Source: Protonemura montana (taxonomy: Eukaryota; Arthropoda; Insecta; Plecoptera; Nemouridae). From it: 64,000 nt of DNA. The position numbers were made by a program, and so were the translations under genes. Shown piece by piece: positions 30,879 to 41,912 of the stretch (positions are counted from its first letter, which is position 1; every line of letters begins with the position of its first letter). Location: contig OX387604.1 in assembly GCA_947568835.1 (NCBI GenBank), positions 21,915,076-21,979,075 of the forward strand, given 5' to 3'. A model generated the notes under the pieces. The model saw only the letters and a program-made list of their open reading frames with translations, had not been told where the DNA came from and searched no databases.

Positions 30879-31511
30879 TTATAATAATTTAGGAATATAA
30901 ACAAAATGGTTTACATCGTCTGGAAAAATTGATGTTCGAATGCGTAGATTTTCATCAGTTGTCTGGTGACAGTCAACAAGTAGGTATCCGTATGGTAATT
31001 TAGTGGCATCTTCATAGGCTTCTTCCAAAAATTTTACATTTCGCGGACTTATTTGCTTAGCTAAAAATGAAAACTGTTTCCGATCTCGTGGGTTGCGGAA
31101 GCAGACGATATAATGAGAATCCAGAGATACGTCTCGCATTCCTTTACCTTTATGATATAAATTTTGTGTAATGAAAAAAACTGAAATATTTTTGTGATGT
31201 GAATATTTCGTGAATAAGTCGATTACTCTGTTGTCCATTGCTGACATCATATCATCTATAATTATTAGTTTTCCACCACTTTCTGCACTAAAATCATCGA
31301 TATTCGGTATACCTTTGTGAAATGTAACGCGAGAATCAGTAATGGAATCGTGAAAATCTTGCATTTCTGAGTAGCACCAAATGATTTGATTGATGTGTGT
31401 ATCAGTCATTTCATCTAGATTCGATATAAATTGTCTAACAAATGTAGTTTTACCACAACCTGTACTTCCAGCTAAAAGACTAGTGAATGGTACCTTCCAC
31501 CTCACTTCCAT
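30879..31511 (-). CDS. FtsK/HerA-type DNA packaging ATPase, element A
   Basis: 210 residues, ATG at 31511. Walker A GSTGCGKT at residues 15-22, Walker B LIIIDD at 82-87, and a FFITQN segment compatible with the sensor motif of the A32-like packaging ATPases of Polintons, which pump the genome into capsids. Length fits the family. A few changes from the B copy (for example Ala for Glu after the Walker B MMS) leave the motifs intact. The gene stands 40 bases upstream of the 108-residue gene. Confidence 0.93.
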   Translation of the reverse strand: MEVRWKVPFTSLLAGSTGCGKTTFVRQFISNLDEMTDTHINQIIWCYSEMQDFHDSITDSRVTFHKGIPNIDDFSAESGGKLIIIDDMMSAMDNRVIDLFTKYSHHKNISVFFITQNLYHKGKGMRDVSLDSHYIVCFRNPRDRKQFSFLAKQISPRNVKFLEEAYEDATKLPYGYLLVDCHQTTDENLRIRTSIFPDDVNHFVYIPKLL

Positions 31512-31704
31512 ATTGAAGACTGTTGGTAACTAGTAGATACTACACCATTTATTTGGATCCTGAGTAAACATTCATGAATTATAATAAGGTGTAGTATGGC
31601 AGTAAAGGATGAGGAGGTGTGATAGGAATTCAAAATTAATCAGTTATTTATGTACATGTTTATTTATTTTTTATTACACAGCCAACACCTGGTTAATTTA
31701 TTAA
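31512..31704. other. gap between ATPase and polymerase genes
   Basis: AT-rich 193 bp with no reading frame; the same gap, nearly identical, lies at 50918-51110 in element B. It probably holds the polymerase 3' end and the start region of the downstream transcript. No motif stands out. Confidence 0.4.
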
Positions 31705-32553
31705 CTAATTGCAATCATCTGAATCGCGATCCAGTTCATCAATATCAATAATATTACAATGACCATGGGCAAGTGTATGATATCCATCGTCTAATACATA
31801 TCTTTTATCGTCGAATGGTGATAGTGTGATCTTTCGTTGAGTTATTGTATATAAGTTATGATTAAAACTTCGAATGCTAGACATAGATGCACTTTGAATA
31901 ACTTTTTGAAAAATCGATTTCTTGTAATCATCGTGTTTAATTACTTTTTCTAAGACAAATCTCAAAACTCCTTTTCCTACTTTCTTACATTTTCCATTAG
32001 CTTCTAAAATGGAATACATCTTAGCCCTCAATCCTACAAATTCTTTTATGACAGCACCAGCGGTTTCATCTGTCATTTTACCTGGAACTTTCATATTGAC
32101 ATTGCTTTACAGATGATGTGTGCTTGGGTAATTTGAAGTGTCGAATAGATTCATATGAGCTTTCATATCACAATATAAATCTTCGGTTTTTATATGATAT
32201 GTAAGGCTATCGGTGTCGGTGAAAAGTAAGGTGGCATTATTTCCATACTTATTCTTTACAAAGTTGTAATGGAAATCATAAACAAATCCCTTGCTTAGCT
32301 CTAATATTGCGAACCCTGCGTAAATTGGTCGATTTAGAATGAGACATTTCTTTTTGGATTGCACGGCTACAAGATCATTTGAAAAAATTGTGAAACTCTC
32401 AAACGAAGGAGCCGCTACAACTTTTAATAGCCTCTTTTCTACGTTCACTAATTCAATGTTAACTCTGTTACGAAGGTTTTCCATAGTCTTACCAAAAACA
32501 GCATTGTTCATTAGCTTGAAGAAATCTTTTTCAAAAGAGTTGGTCGCCTGTTT

Positions 32554-32961
32554 GTTTGTTTGTTTGTTTGTTTATTTATTTTCCATTGTATACATACATG
32601 CCAAGATGTTTACATAATTTTTAATGTTTTAACAGGCTTTGGAAATTGTCATAATAGTAAAATATAAAATTTGACTAGACCTTAACTAGTCCTTAAACAT
32701 ACTGTAAGACCATCTCCGGCAATAAAATACTTATTATACACAATATATACAGTTACAATTTTTCAAATTTAAAAATTCATCGAGAGTATAAAAGCCATGG
32801 AGTATTAAGAAGTCTTTTAATAATTTTTTAAATGATTCTCTCTTTTTAATTGCTTTTAAGGTCACTGGCAGTTTGTTAAATAGAATTGGGCCCATGAATC
32901 TGGCATTTCTTCTTCCTATCTCCAGGAGACTTTTTTTCTCTCTAATCTCTTCTTTTCTTCG
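32554..32961 (-). mobile_element. 5'-truncated LINE with (CAAA)n tail in the polymerase pseudogene
   Basis: TGTTT is duplicated on both sides (32549-32553 and 32962-32966); the empty site is seen in element B near 51957. On the minus strand the inner end encodes an ORF2 C-terminus (RRNARFMGPILFNKLPV ... GFYTLDEFLN), followed by a 3' UTR and a CAAA-repeat tail at 32554-32575. The tail differs from the (ATT)n of the neighbouring LINE, so a different family inserted independently. Confidence 0.88.
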
Positions 32962-33175
32962 TGTTTACGCTGCGATGTGTTAAATTCTATATATTCTTTT
33001 AACCAAGAGCGTTGCTTAAATTTAAGAACTCGATGAATTTTAAGAAGTTTTAATCCCAAGTCAAGATATTGTTGCAAATTTCTATAATGAATTATGTAGT
33101 TGGTTTTATCGTTTAGGTTTGGTACTAGTTTTCTGACATTTTTTGCAGGTTTAAAGTTCAAGTCAAGGGGAAATC

Positions 33176-34750
33176 GTGCCAGTTAGCAGTCCTGTCTCAA
33201 AAACTAACCTAGGGAATGTACAGTTGTACGCAGATATCGCTGTTACAGTAAATAAGGACAGTGACCTATTCAAATCTAACCCTGCTCATTCGCTAGCGCA
33301 TTGCGTCGCTAGAGATATGAAGATGTCCTCAGGAATTGCAGTTGCTTTTCGGGAAAAGTTTAAGAAAACCGAAGAGCTCAAAGCACAAAAAAAGAAAATA
33401 GGTGAAGTCGCTTATATCAAGGAGGGAAGCAGATACGTGTTCTATCTAATCTCCAAAGAAAAATCGCGCCATAAACCTTCGTTTAATGACCTGAAGAAGT
33501 GTATTCGCGAACTCAAATTGCTTTGCAATCATCTAAATATCCAAAATGTATCAATCCCCACTATAGGATGTGGTCGAGATGGCCTAGAGTGGAACCGAGT
33601 ACATGAAGTGCTCATCGCTGAATTCCAGAGCAGTAACACTCACGTTCATGTCCACATTCCGAGAGACACTGTAGTTGTTCTTCCAGAGAATCCGGGAAAA
33701 TCAGTCCTTTTAATCGGAGATAGCCACCTTCGAGGCTGCCGCAGCCTCCTTCAGGATGAACTCCCGGGTATGAATATAGTTTGCATGTTCAAACCAAACG
33801 CAACGGCGAAAGAAACACTTAAAGATATAGAGAGCAACTTGGCCTCTAAGGCTTGGCGAACGCCAGAAACTGTCATTATTGCTTGCGGCACAAACGACAT
33901 TACGTCTCCCTTTGATCGGGAAGAAAAGAATACGTTTTTGCGATCCATCCGAGAAGCCATCGTAAAATCAGGAGACACAAAAAAGATATTGTGTAACCTG
34001 CCATATCGCTATGATAATCCACCACTAAATCGAACAATATTCTCTTTAAACATAATAATGAACAAAATGCAAAAAGAGTTCCCCAAATTACATATTGCAA
34101 ATGTAACAGATATTCCTAGGTCAGGCTACACCAGGCATGGCCACCACCTCAGCGAGGAGGGAAAAAATCAATTCTGTAAAAAGCTAGTCGCGCTCATTAG
34201 TGACATATCACTTAAAGCCAAACGAAAAGTACCCCATATCTCGATGCCCACCGTGTCTCAGTGGGAAATGGAAACAAGCCGACCAAAGAAATCTCCGGAA
34301 GAAGAATTCCCTACTCTACCCCAAATTATCTCAAAGAAAATATTGTTCTCAGAAAGACAAGAAAGAAATGCAGTGACCGGCAATCAACAGAATCATAAAG
34401 CATCGAGGATTGATGGGCATAACATCCCTGACCCAGAAAAGAATTCGACGCACCTAAATAATCAATTCCGACAGACCCAAATCATAACCGACCGACGATA
34501 TCAACAAACCGTTCAGGGCAAAGACCGATGCACCACCACTGACCCAGTCACCGAAAGAAATCAGAGAAATACACCATTGGCCTGCGGAAACTGTTTCGCC
34601 GCGAAGGATTTTCATCCGACATCTCAAAGCAAACCGCCTCCGTACATACCGCCACACTTTCACCGAATGGTCAAACATCACCCCGGATATCCGCACAGAC
34701 TGCCCGAAAGGTATCCAATTATCAACAACCAATTAGTAACGCTAGTTTAA
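33176..34750 (+). CDS. LINE ORF1: TARG1-type macrodomain fused to SGNH esterase
   Basis: About 524 residues read from the first codon I could assign (33176, a GTG); the frame opens at 33155 and the true start is missing. Residues ~15-162 resemble the OARD1/TARG1 macrodomain, which removes ADP-ribose from protein: [20 protein letters not shown], then [11 protein letters not shown] with Lys94, then [13 protein letters not shown] with Asp135. The two residues align in spacing with human TARG1 Lys84 and Asp125. Residues ~175-345 are an SGNH/GDSL hydrolase: GDSHLRG (Ser183), GTND (238-241) and HGHHLSEEG. The remaining ~180 residues look disordered. Esterase ORF1s are established for CR1-like LINEs; an added macrodomain is, as far as I know, unusual. 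Confidence 0.85.
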   Translation: MPVSSPVSKTNLGNVQLYADIAVTVNKDSDLFKSNPAHSLAHCVARDMKMSSGIAVAFREKFKKTEELKAQKKKIGEVAYIKEGSRYVFYLISKEKSRHKPSFNDLKKCIRELKLLCNHLNIQNVSIPTIGCGRDGLEWNRVHEVLIAEFQSSNTHVHVHIPRDTVVVLPENPGKSVLLIGDSHLRGCRSLLQDELPGMNIVCMFKPNATAKETLKDIESNLASKAWRTPETVIIACGTNDITSPFDREEKNTFLRSIREAIVKSGDTKKILCNLPYRYDNPPLNRTIFSLNIIMNKMQKEFPKLHIANVTDIPRSGYTRHGHHLSEEGKNQFCKKLVALISDISLKAKRKVPHISMPTVSQWEMETSRPKKSPEEEFPTLPQIISKKILFSERQERNAVTGNQQNHKASRIDGHNIPDPEKNSTHLNNQFRQTQIITDRRYQQTVQGKDRCTTTDPVTERNQRNTPLACGNCFAAKDFHPTSQSKPPPYIPPHFHRMVKHHPGYPHRLPERYPIINNQLVTLV

Positions 34751-34776
34751 ATGTCTCTAAAAGGAATCAGTGTATC

Positions 34777-37683
34777 ATGATGCATGTAAACATACAGTCT
34801 ATTAAATATAAAACAGATCGCATTGATTCATTTGTAAAGATACATAATCCTGAAATCTTATGTTTCACAGAGCATTGGCTACAAAAGGAAGACGTTGATT
34901 ATGTTAAAATTCAAGGATACATTCCAATATCCTTCTTTTGTAGGGAAAAAACTAAACATGGTGGTGTCATCATCTTTTCAAAAGAAGGTTTGGTAACTAA
35001 ACCAATACAAATAGACCCCAATCTAATTCTAGATAAGGATATTGAAATCACGGCCATAGAATTAAACGCCAGCTTTGGAAATTTTATTATTCTGTGTGTG
35101 TATAGATCTCCATCGGGCAATTTCGAAGTATTCTTAGAAAATCTTTCGTGTATCTTACTTGGATTAAACAGTCAAAATAAGCAAATTATTTTGTGTGGAG
35201 ACTTCAATTCAAACTTTAACTCATCCTGCAAAAAAGCCTCGCAAATAGTTGATACCCTAAGTTCATTTGGCATAAACTTGAGAATTTTAAAAAACACAAG
35301 AATAACAAAGTCGTCCCAAACTTGCATCGACAACATCTTTACCAGCAACGAATATGTTCTTACTGAGACGATAGATGCTGGATTGTCAGACCACTGTGTC
35401 CTACTGCTTTACATAACAAAGCAACCAAAGGCAAACAAAGTAGAATACGTGAAAAGAAGGACTTTTAATAAAGAAAAAATAGATTCCTTCGGGCTAGCCT
35501 TAAGCCTAGCTTCCTGGGATAAAATATACGAGTTAGAAAGCGTCAATGAGATGTTCGAAGAATTTATGAACATACTTAATGCCTTATTTGAAAATGCGTT
35601 TCCACTAAAAACGATGCATATTAATAATCAAAACAACCCCAATGTAAATTGGTACACACAAGAGTTACACGACTTGTCAGTAGAAGTAATGAAACTTTAT
35701 GCAATAACTAAATCCAATAAAAGTACTGCAGATGACAATAAACACTATCTCACACTTTTAAGAAACTACAAAATTTTAATTCAAAAAAGCAAAAAGTGTG
35801 CTAACATAAAAAAGATTAAATCCTCAGACAACAAGCCAAAACAAGCATGGACTATTATTGATAAAAACAAAAATAAACCACCCATTAGTAAGAACATTGA
35901 ACTTGAACTCAAATGTGACCATGCAACAATCAAAAGGGTCACTACACCTATTGATGTAGCAAACGTTTTCAATGACTTTTTCAAAGAGGCAGCTATAAAT
36001 GCCTACACAGACAATTTACCGCGCGTAAGTAAAAAACCGGTCTCATTTCTAAAATCAAAATATCACAACAAAAATTTCTTTTTAACACCAGCAACTTCGA
36101 AAGAAATTTTAGATGCATTCGACAAAGTCACAAAAAAGAAAAAGGCGGCTGGTTTTGATGATATTCCGGGGCATATCTTGAGGCACAACGCAATCTACCT
36201 AGTGGACCCGTTAGAGCATATACTAAATACTTCGTTTTCAACTGGCACCTTCCCGGACAAATTAAAGAAAGCCATAATAAGTCCATTGCATAAAAAGGGA
36301 TGCCGGGAATCAGTACAAAATTATAGACCGATAGCAATACTATCCATTTTTTCCAAATTGTTTGAAAAGTGTTTTTGCAACAAATTGATTAACTTCTTAG
36401 ATAAATACAGCCTAATATCAGAGTGTCAACACGGATTTCGTAATGGTAAATCAACAACATCCGCCATGCTCAGTTTCATGAATAAAGTGTATACTTCACT
36501 TAGTAATGGAAAGTCATCCATTGGGGTCTTCTACGACCTGTCAAAAGCTTTTGACATGGTAAATCACGACATTTTAATCGAAAAGCTGAAAACCTTTGGT
36601 ATAATAGGTTTACCAAATGATTGGGTTAAATCCTATTTATTAAATAGGTGCTATGTTACAAAAGTCATAAGTTCAAATGGTCCTTTCTACTCAAAAGAAG
36701 CAATAACAAATATCGGCGTACCACAAGGATCTATAATAGCGCCACTACTATTTATCTTATATACTAACGACATAGTTTCTTGTACTACGCAAGGGCAACT
36801 TACACTTTTTGCTGACGACACCACACAATTTTTAATAAATGATAAAACAAACAGTTCTGCCGAAACTCATAATAATAACTTAGCTGTTAGAGAAATCTCT
36901 GAGTGGGTAACCACAAACAAACTATCATTAAACAAACAGAAAACGGTTATGTTGCAATTTCACTCAAAAAACGACCATCACCTTCGATCGAGCCCCCTTC
37001 TTTACCTAAATAACAAGAGCATTGTTCCACAAAACACAACAAAATTTCTAGGTATCATAGTTGACAATAAACTGCAATGGGGAGAACATATTGATGCTGT
37101 CTGTAAAAAAGTTGCCTCTGGTTGCTTTCTTATTAAAAGGCTAATGCAAATCTGCGATATAGCGACAGCAAAGCTAGTATATTACTCCTACCTTCATTCA
37201 AGACTAGCATATGGAATACTATTGTGGGGATTATCACATCACACAAAAAGACTTTTTACTCTACAAAAAAGAGCGATAAGATACCTAGCTGAAGCCACCT
37301 CAAATCCCTGTACTGCTGGCATGTTCTACAAGGATTCATGTAAACCATATTTTATTAAATTTCAAATTCTGACATTGCCTTGTATTTTTATATATTGTGC
37401 TGTATGCTTAATTATAGATAACAAACAATTGACAAATGATTGTAATGCCACGCATACATACTTGACAAGAAACAGTCACGTATTAAAACCTAAGAAAAAA
37501 GTATCAAAATTTGATTTAAAAAATCCAATTTTAGTAAGCATTAAGCTGTACAATAAAGCATTAGCAATTTTAAAGACGACAGGATCAAAAGAATATACTT
37601 TTAAAAATGATGTAAAAAACTTTCTTATTAATAATGCATTTTATTCTATTGATCAATTTTTATCTTTTGACATGAGTGTATGA
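34777..37683 (+). CDS. LINE ORF2: APE endonuclease and reverse transcriptase
   Basis: 968 residues from ATG 34777; the frame is open further upstream, overlapping the end of ORF1. The endonuclease occupies about residues 1-215 (HVNIQSI, TEHWL, VYRSPSG, LCGDFNSNF, LSDHCVLL). The reverse transcriptase follows from ~460 to 740: YRPIAILS, FYDLSKAFDMVNH, GVPQGSIIAPLLF and the catalytic LFADDTTQF. The C-terminal part has the AKLVYYSYLHSRLAYGILLWG pattern and ends FYSIDQFLSF. No internal stops, so the insertion is fairly recent. ORF1 stop and ORF2 ATG are 26 bp apart with a tiny ATG-started frame between, which may matter for ORF2 initiation. Confidence 0.95.
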   Translation: MMHVNIQSIKYKTDRIDSFVKIHNPEILCFTEHWLQKEDVDYVKIQGYIPISFFCREKTKHGGVIIFSKEGLVTKPIQIDPNLILDKDIEITAIELNASFGNFIILCVYRSPSGNFEVFLENLSCILLGLNSQNKQIILCGDFNSNFNSSCKKASQIVDTLSSFGINLRILKNTRITKSSQTCIDNIFTSNEYVLTETIDAGLSDHCVLLLYITKQPKANKVEYVKRRTFNKEKIDSFGLALSLASWDKIYELESVNEMFEEFMNILNALFENAFPLKTMHINNQNNPNVNWYTQELHDLSVEVMKLYAITKSNKSTADDNKHYLTLLRNYKILIQKSKKCANIKKIKSSDNKPKQAWTIIDKNKNKPPISKNIELELKCDHATIKRVTTPIDVANVFNDFFKEAAINAYTDNLPRVSKKPVSFLKSKYHNKNFFLTPATSKEILDAFDKVTKKKKAAGFDDIPGHILRHNAIYLVDPLEHILNTSFSTGTFPDKLKKAIISPLHKKGCRESVQNYRPIAILSIFSKLFEKCFCNKLINFLDKYSLISECQHGFRNGKSTTSAMLSFMNKVYTSLSNGKSSIGVFYDLSKAFDMVNHDILIEKLKTFGIIGLPNDWVKSYLLNRCYVTKVISSNGPFYSKEAITNIGVPQGSIIAPLLFILYTNDIVSCTTQGQLTLFADDTTQFLINDKTNSSAETHNNNLAVREISEWVTTNKLSLNKQKTVMLQFHSKNDHHLRSSPLLYLNNKSIVPQNTTKFLGIIVDNKLQWGEHIDAVCKKVASGCFLIKRLMQICDIATAKLVYYSYLHSRLAYGILLWGLSHHTKRLFTLQKRAIRYLAEATSNPCTAGMFYKDSCKPYFIKFQILTLPCIFIYCAVCLIIDNKQLTNDCNATHTYLTRNSHVLKPKKKVSKFDLKNPILVSIKLYNKALAILKTTGSKEYTFKNDVKNFLINNAFYSIDQFLSFDMSV

Positions 37684-40600
37684 TAGTATGTATTATGTAT
37701 TATGTATTATGTATTAATCGGTCGCACTACGCTATGTATACTTTACATGTAAATATGCTGACAAGTATCATACCATTTATTTGGTCAATTGTTACAATAA
37801 AAGCAATTATTATTATTATTATTATTATTATTAAGTCTTCCAACAGTTTCTTACTGTAAGGAGAAATCATCTCTTCAGTAACGTTTATATTCTCCGGAGC
37901 CACAGGATAATCATTGTGCAATTCATGCAGATTATGTGAATATTCCAAATCGACCTCTAAAATGTATCCAAATTCAGAGTCTTGTGAAATATTATGAATA
38001 TTAAACTGACTTATTTCATCCTCATTCATCCATTCAAAATGACTGATAGGTAATTTTTGAGACATCGCTTGCCCGTATAGATTGTTCACATCCCAATAAA
38101 TAATATACGACGATTCAGCGTTCTTATCGAAGTCATCTACGTACTTGTTATTTGCTGATGCGTAACGGGTTGAGATCATTGAAACTCCACCTCGTATTCC
38201 CTGCTCCATGAATAAGTATATATCAGGATCCGTAGGTAATTCGAGGTGGCAGCCGCTCAGCTTAAGAAATGATTGCCAGCTGTAACCTGGCAATGTATAC
38301 TTCAGTAAGGGATCAAGTTTATAATGTTTCATAGATATTTCTCGGAAGCTTTCAAAAATATCTGCTAGCAATAGCACATCTGTTTTGACATATAAATCCT
38401 GATATTCGCCTAAATTTTGGATTTTGAATAGACTCCAAACCTTTTTAGCATGTTCATAATCTTCGTCACTAATGTGTTCATCGCGAATCGTGTTATAAAA
38501 AGCTGCTTTAGAAGGTAGTTCTGTCTCGTCAAATTTTGATTGTGAATCCATGTAGTCATATGGAAAAACACCCTTACGGAGAAGATGTGTAAATTCTTCC
38601 TTGTTTTCAAAGTTCTGTTTGGTAATTTTAAATTTATCCTCTCCATAGCTTAACAAATTTTTAGTGAGTGTTTCAAGAGATGTATTTAAAAATTGAAGAG
38701 AGTTGAGAAAACGCAAAGAAATAATCTGGAATGCAACATATTTTTCAGTGTTGTTTGGGATACACGAGATTTTGCAAAATTTGAATTTTCCAAGTTCCTG
38801 CATAATAATATGACTATCATAATTTTTTAAATTGTGAAACAAGACTGAAATATGTTTAGCCTGTTTGAAGTTGAGATTACACGAGGAATGAGCTGCTGTG
38901 ACAATGATCGCGTACCCTAAATTCATCGAGATCCTTCGAGCAAATAAAACATTCTTTTGAATTCAGAAAGCTCTGCTCCTCTTCCGGAGTAATTATTATC
39001 GGATTATTTTCATTCATTAGCTTTTGCAATTCTTCTTCCTCTTTTAAAATGCTTTTAAGGAAGTGAGTGATTGCATCTGGTCCTCTATACACAACTAAAG
39101 GTTTGTGCATTTCACCCTTTGCATTTATCACAACATATGAATATCCTGAACACATATGTTGTGTTGTTTTCAAAGTGTGCGAGAAATCATCATTCGGAGA
39201 GCATCCACTTATTTTCAGGTTTAAACTTTCAAAATCTGCGTAAATTGTGAAAGGTACTTTCAACATGAAATGATAATTTTTGAATCGCATCATAATATCA
39301 GATGGCATTTTTATTTTCTGTGGTTCGTTTTTATTGCAATACTTCGAATGATCATCAAGGAGCGATTGTCTTGAAAATCTATGTAAGCAAAAATGACAGT
39401 AAAATGATCGGTGTTCGTGATGAGTTAGTGAACCTAGCAAGCGACTTAAACTGCTTATCAAGCAAAAGTGATTCGTCGTTTCGTTTGATAAATACAATAA
39501 ATTTATATGAGTATCGGAAGAAAATTTTGTGATTCGGAGCGGAAAAACTTCACATTCATATCCAAACACGTTTACAGATATATTGTTCTGTTTCTCAAAA
39601 CGAGATAATTTTGAAATTTGGACGGGGTATTCAATACCTGACATATTCAAGTGTGACTCGTATTGCTTGTATGCATGTATACGATTTCGATTGTGACAGA
39701 GTTCATATAAATGTGCTAACACAGACCAAAGGAAGCATTTTTGGTCGTTGTTTTGAATATTTACAACCGCTCTTTTTTTTACTAATTTTTTTGGTAAGGG
39801 AATGTAACTACTTGCAGCTAAGGGAACATATTTGGCGATGTTAAGTTCAAATCTTAGAATTCTTTCAAAATTCCAATTACTACCTTCCCTCTGAAAATTT
39901 GATTTTGCCTTTGCAATCGACTCAAAAGCTTGATTAAATTGTTTATTAAACTCAAAATGTTGTAAGAGTGTGAAGTTGCAACTTCTGAAGCATGGTGTTG
40001 ACTCGCTTTGCTTGTCGGCCACAATTTTGGTGAAGAGTGGATAAATTGTCAGGTACCATTTAACGCCGCAGGATTTAGAAATATTCTTCATTAATTGAAT
40101 TTCAATATCATTTTTGTTATCAGCCAAATATGTTAAAAAATCAATACGATCATCTGAAATTTTGAACGTGTAAGTTTTAACGCTCCTGTTTAGTGCAGAT
40201 TTTGAAAGTTTTCCCCTACCGATTTGATTTAAGCTTTGTTGAGAATGTTGTTGATTTGAAGATGGTATTCCTGTCGAAGTCGACGGGTTTTGACGATTAC
40301 CAACGTTATCATGGCTGGCATGATGAGTCAGCATCTTCTTTTCATTCAAGAAAAATTTTGAACACACGCTACACTGAAAGTGTTTCAAACTGCGATGTTT
40401 TTTGAAATTGTCTTTTCTAGAAAATGTTGATCCGCAGAGCTCGCAAGGTCCGAAGAATGGTCTTACTGTTGGGACTTCAGTAGGACTGTAAATAAAAATA
40501 AAAATAAATAAGTTGAACGTATTAATCGAATGTTTTGTAAAATGAATCTACAAAGAATGCGTACCTGTCATCTGATGCTGCTGGCGAATTTGTCATCATT

Positions 40601-40769
40601 GCTAAAATAGCATCACACGCATTCTCTAGATCCCTGCAAGAATGAACACAGAGATCGTGAAAACATCTTTTAGACAAATATACAAATCCAATTTAAATGA
40701 AAAGTAATATTCGAATTTATTAAATAGGTATACTCACATTACATTTTGTATTTCATTGTTTGAATCCAT

Positions 40770-41004
40770 TCTTGCTGATAATGATGGTGATGGTGATAAG
40801 AAGTTATTTTAAGTAATTTCTATATATTTTTATTATTCTACTCAGTTCGTTTTTTTTTTTTTATTTTAGGAAAATAAGATTTTATGCGGAGGTAGCAATA
40901 TCAAAATGTTTCGAGTAGTATAATTGCTGCAGTCAATGTGCGATGCGTACCTAACGTTAAAAAATCAAGCTTATATCAGCTGGATCTGATTCCACTGTAC
41001 AATG
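40770..41004. other. leader between polymerase start and right TIR, element A
   Basis: 235 bp without a gene, including a CAT-rich short repeat near 40780-40795 and a poly-T run at 40848-40861. It should hold the 5' UTR and promoter side of the polymerase transcript, by position only. Element B has the counterpart at 55110-55342. Confidence 0.4.
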
Positions 41005-41837
41005 TCTCTGATAACTTTGAATCGAATGATGATGTCGGTGAGAACAGAACGTCGAACAGTTCATTGTCCTAACATTTTGCTGATTTGCAATTATTGACCA
41101 CTAACATGTTATCTAAAGTACGTTTATTGTAATGTATAACCATCTAAACTCTGGGCAGTAATCGTGTATAATTACACAGGCATATAATGGAAACAGATGA
41201 CGTTTCTTAGGAATAAACCTACTATAGAAGTACTTGTTATTTGGTACAGTGAAATCTGATTTTGTCAAATCAGCGATTGATCGATGAATCTACCAAGCAA
41301 TACTCGGGCCACGCTGGGAAAATCTGGGAAAATGTTACATCGGCATTGCAATAATATTTTTGAAGGAAGCTATAGTACAGTTCATTTAAGGTAGTACACC
41401 AGAAATGCATATATGCAGTTGAGTGTCAGATGTATGGTTATTTATGTAGAATAAACAGACTGCAGGTACTTGTAATTTGGTACAGTGACATCTGATCGTG
41501 GGGAATTAGATTAGGTTGCTGCATTTATATTTCTTAAACATCTAAAGTACATTTATTTTAAGAAATCACGTAAGTAGTGCACCTTAACATGCACGTATAC
41601 ATGCATGATTATATGCAGGAGGTCATCTCAAAATGAATCGACTATAGTTATCTTCAAATGTTATATCACCTTAGCTAACAGTAAAAATGCGCACGCGCAC
41701 ATCTCAAATTTCTGCTGAATCTGCATTTTATTTCGTACCGTCCAAGACGCTAGGAATTTTCCGGGTGTCAGCAGTTTTCCCCCAGAGGTCAATGACTTCC
41801 TTCCCTTCTGATCTAGAACCGGCAATTATACCCTACT
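41005..41837 (-). repeat. right TIR of element A (833 bp)
   Basis: Inverse complement of the left TIR of element B at about 95% by eye, ending CCGGCAATTATACCCTACT. It terminates against satellite DNA (CCCATGTCCTGCCCC). It has private variants, for example TTCCCCCAGAGG near 41776 where B has TTCCCACAGAGG. Confidence 0.93.
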
Positions 41838-41912
41838 CCCATGTCCTGCCCCATGTCCTGTCCCATGTCCTGCCCCGTGTTCTGCCCCATGTCCTGCCCC
41901 ATGTTCTATGTC
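41838..41912 (+). repeat. satellite stretch between the Polintons
   Basis: 75 bp of the 12-bp satellite ATGTCCTGCCCC with variants, ending GTTCTATGTC. Same orientation as the satellite directly right of element B. Confidence 0.92.

Larger units (their letters stand above)
33165..37832 (+). mobile_element. nearly full-length non-LTR retrotransposon (CR1/L2/Jockey-like style)
   Basis: A 4.67-kb insertion with the target duplication AAGTC (33160-33164 and 37833-37837); the empty site is intact in element B near 52156. It carries two open frames and ends in an (ATT)n tail at 37807-37832, preceded by an AATAAA-like signal. The 5' end lies inside or just before ORF1 with no 5' UTR and no in-frame ATG, so it is probably 5'-truncated by a small amount. 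The clade is uncertain; an esterase in ORF1 is known from CR1/L2-like elements. Confidence 0.92.
31705..40769 (-). pseudogene. protein-primed DNA polymerase B, element A, multiply broken
   Basis: The gene has the same three-exon layout as element B: exon 1 40738-40769, exon 2 40565-40633, exon 3 from 40485. Exon 3 is damaged by a 20-bp deletion near 38897 (removing bases present at about 53218-53237, a frameshift inside the Cys/His DHCH motif), the LINE at 33165-37832, the LINE fragment at 32554-32961, and a TAA at 32107-32109 where B has TAC. Remaining pieces still show the exonuclease and polymerase motifs. The gene cannot make the enzyme. Confidence 0.95.
59..41837. mobile_element. Polinton/Maverick element A, degenerate and internally amplified
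   Basis: The stretch carries the Polinton gene set in the same order and orientation as intact element B. It ends on the right with an 833-bp TIR whose last bases are CCCTACT. It is swollen by a fivefold tandem array (2167-30649), three LINE insertions and one DNA transposon. The polymerase and capsid genes are broken, so it cannot be autonomous. Its left TIR is not in the window. The left limit given is where similarity to B begins, not a true terminus. Confidence 0.85.

Noticed and set aside
33176..34750. A host OARD1-like gene captured by chance next to a LINE
   Set aside because: The macrodomain and esterase share one open frame directly before ORF2, inside the target duplication of the LINE insertion, so it belongs to the element.
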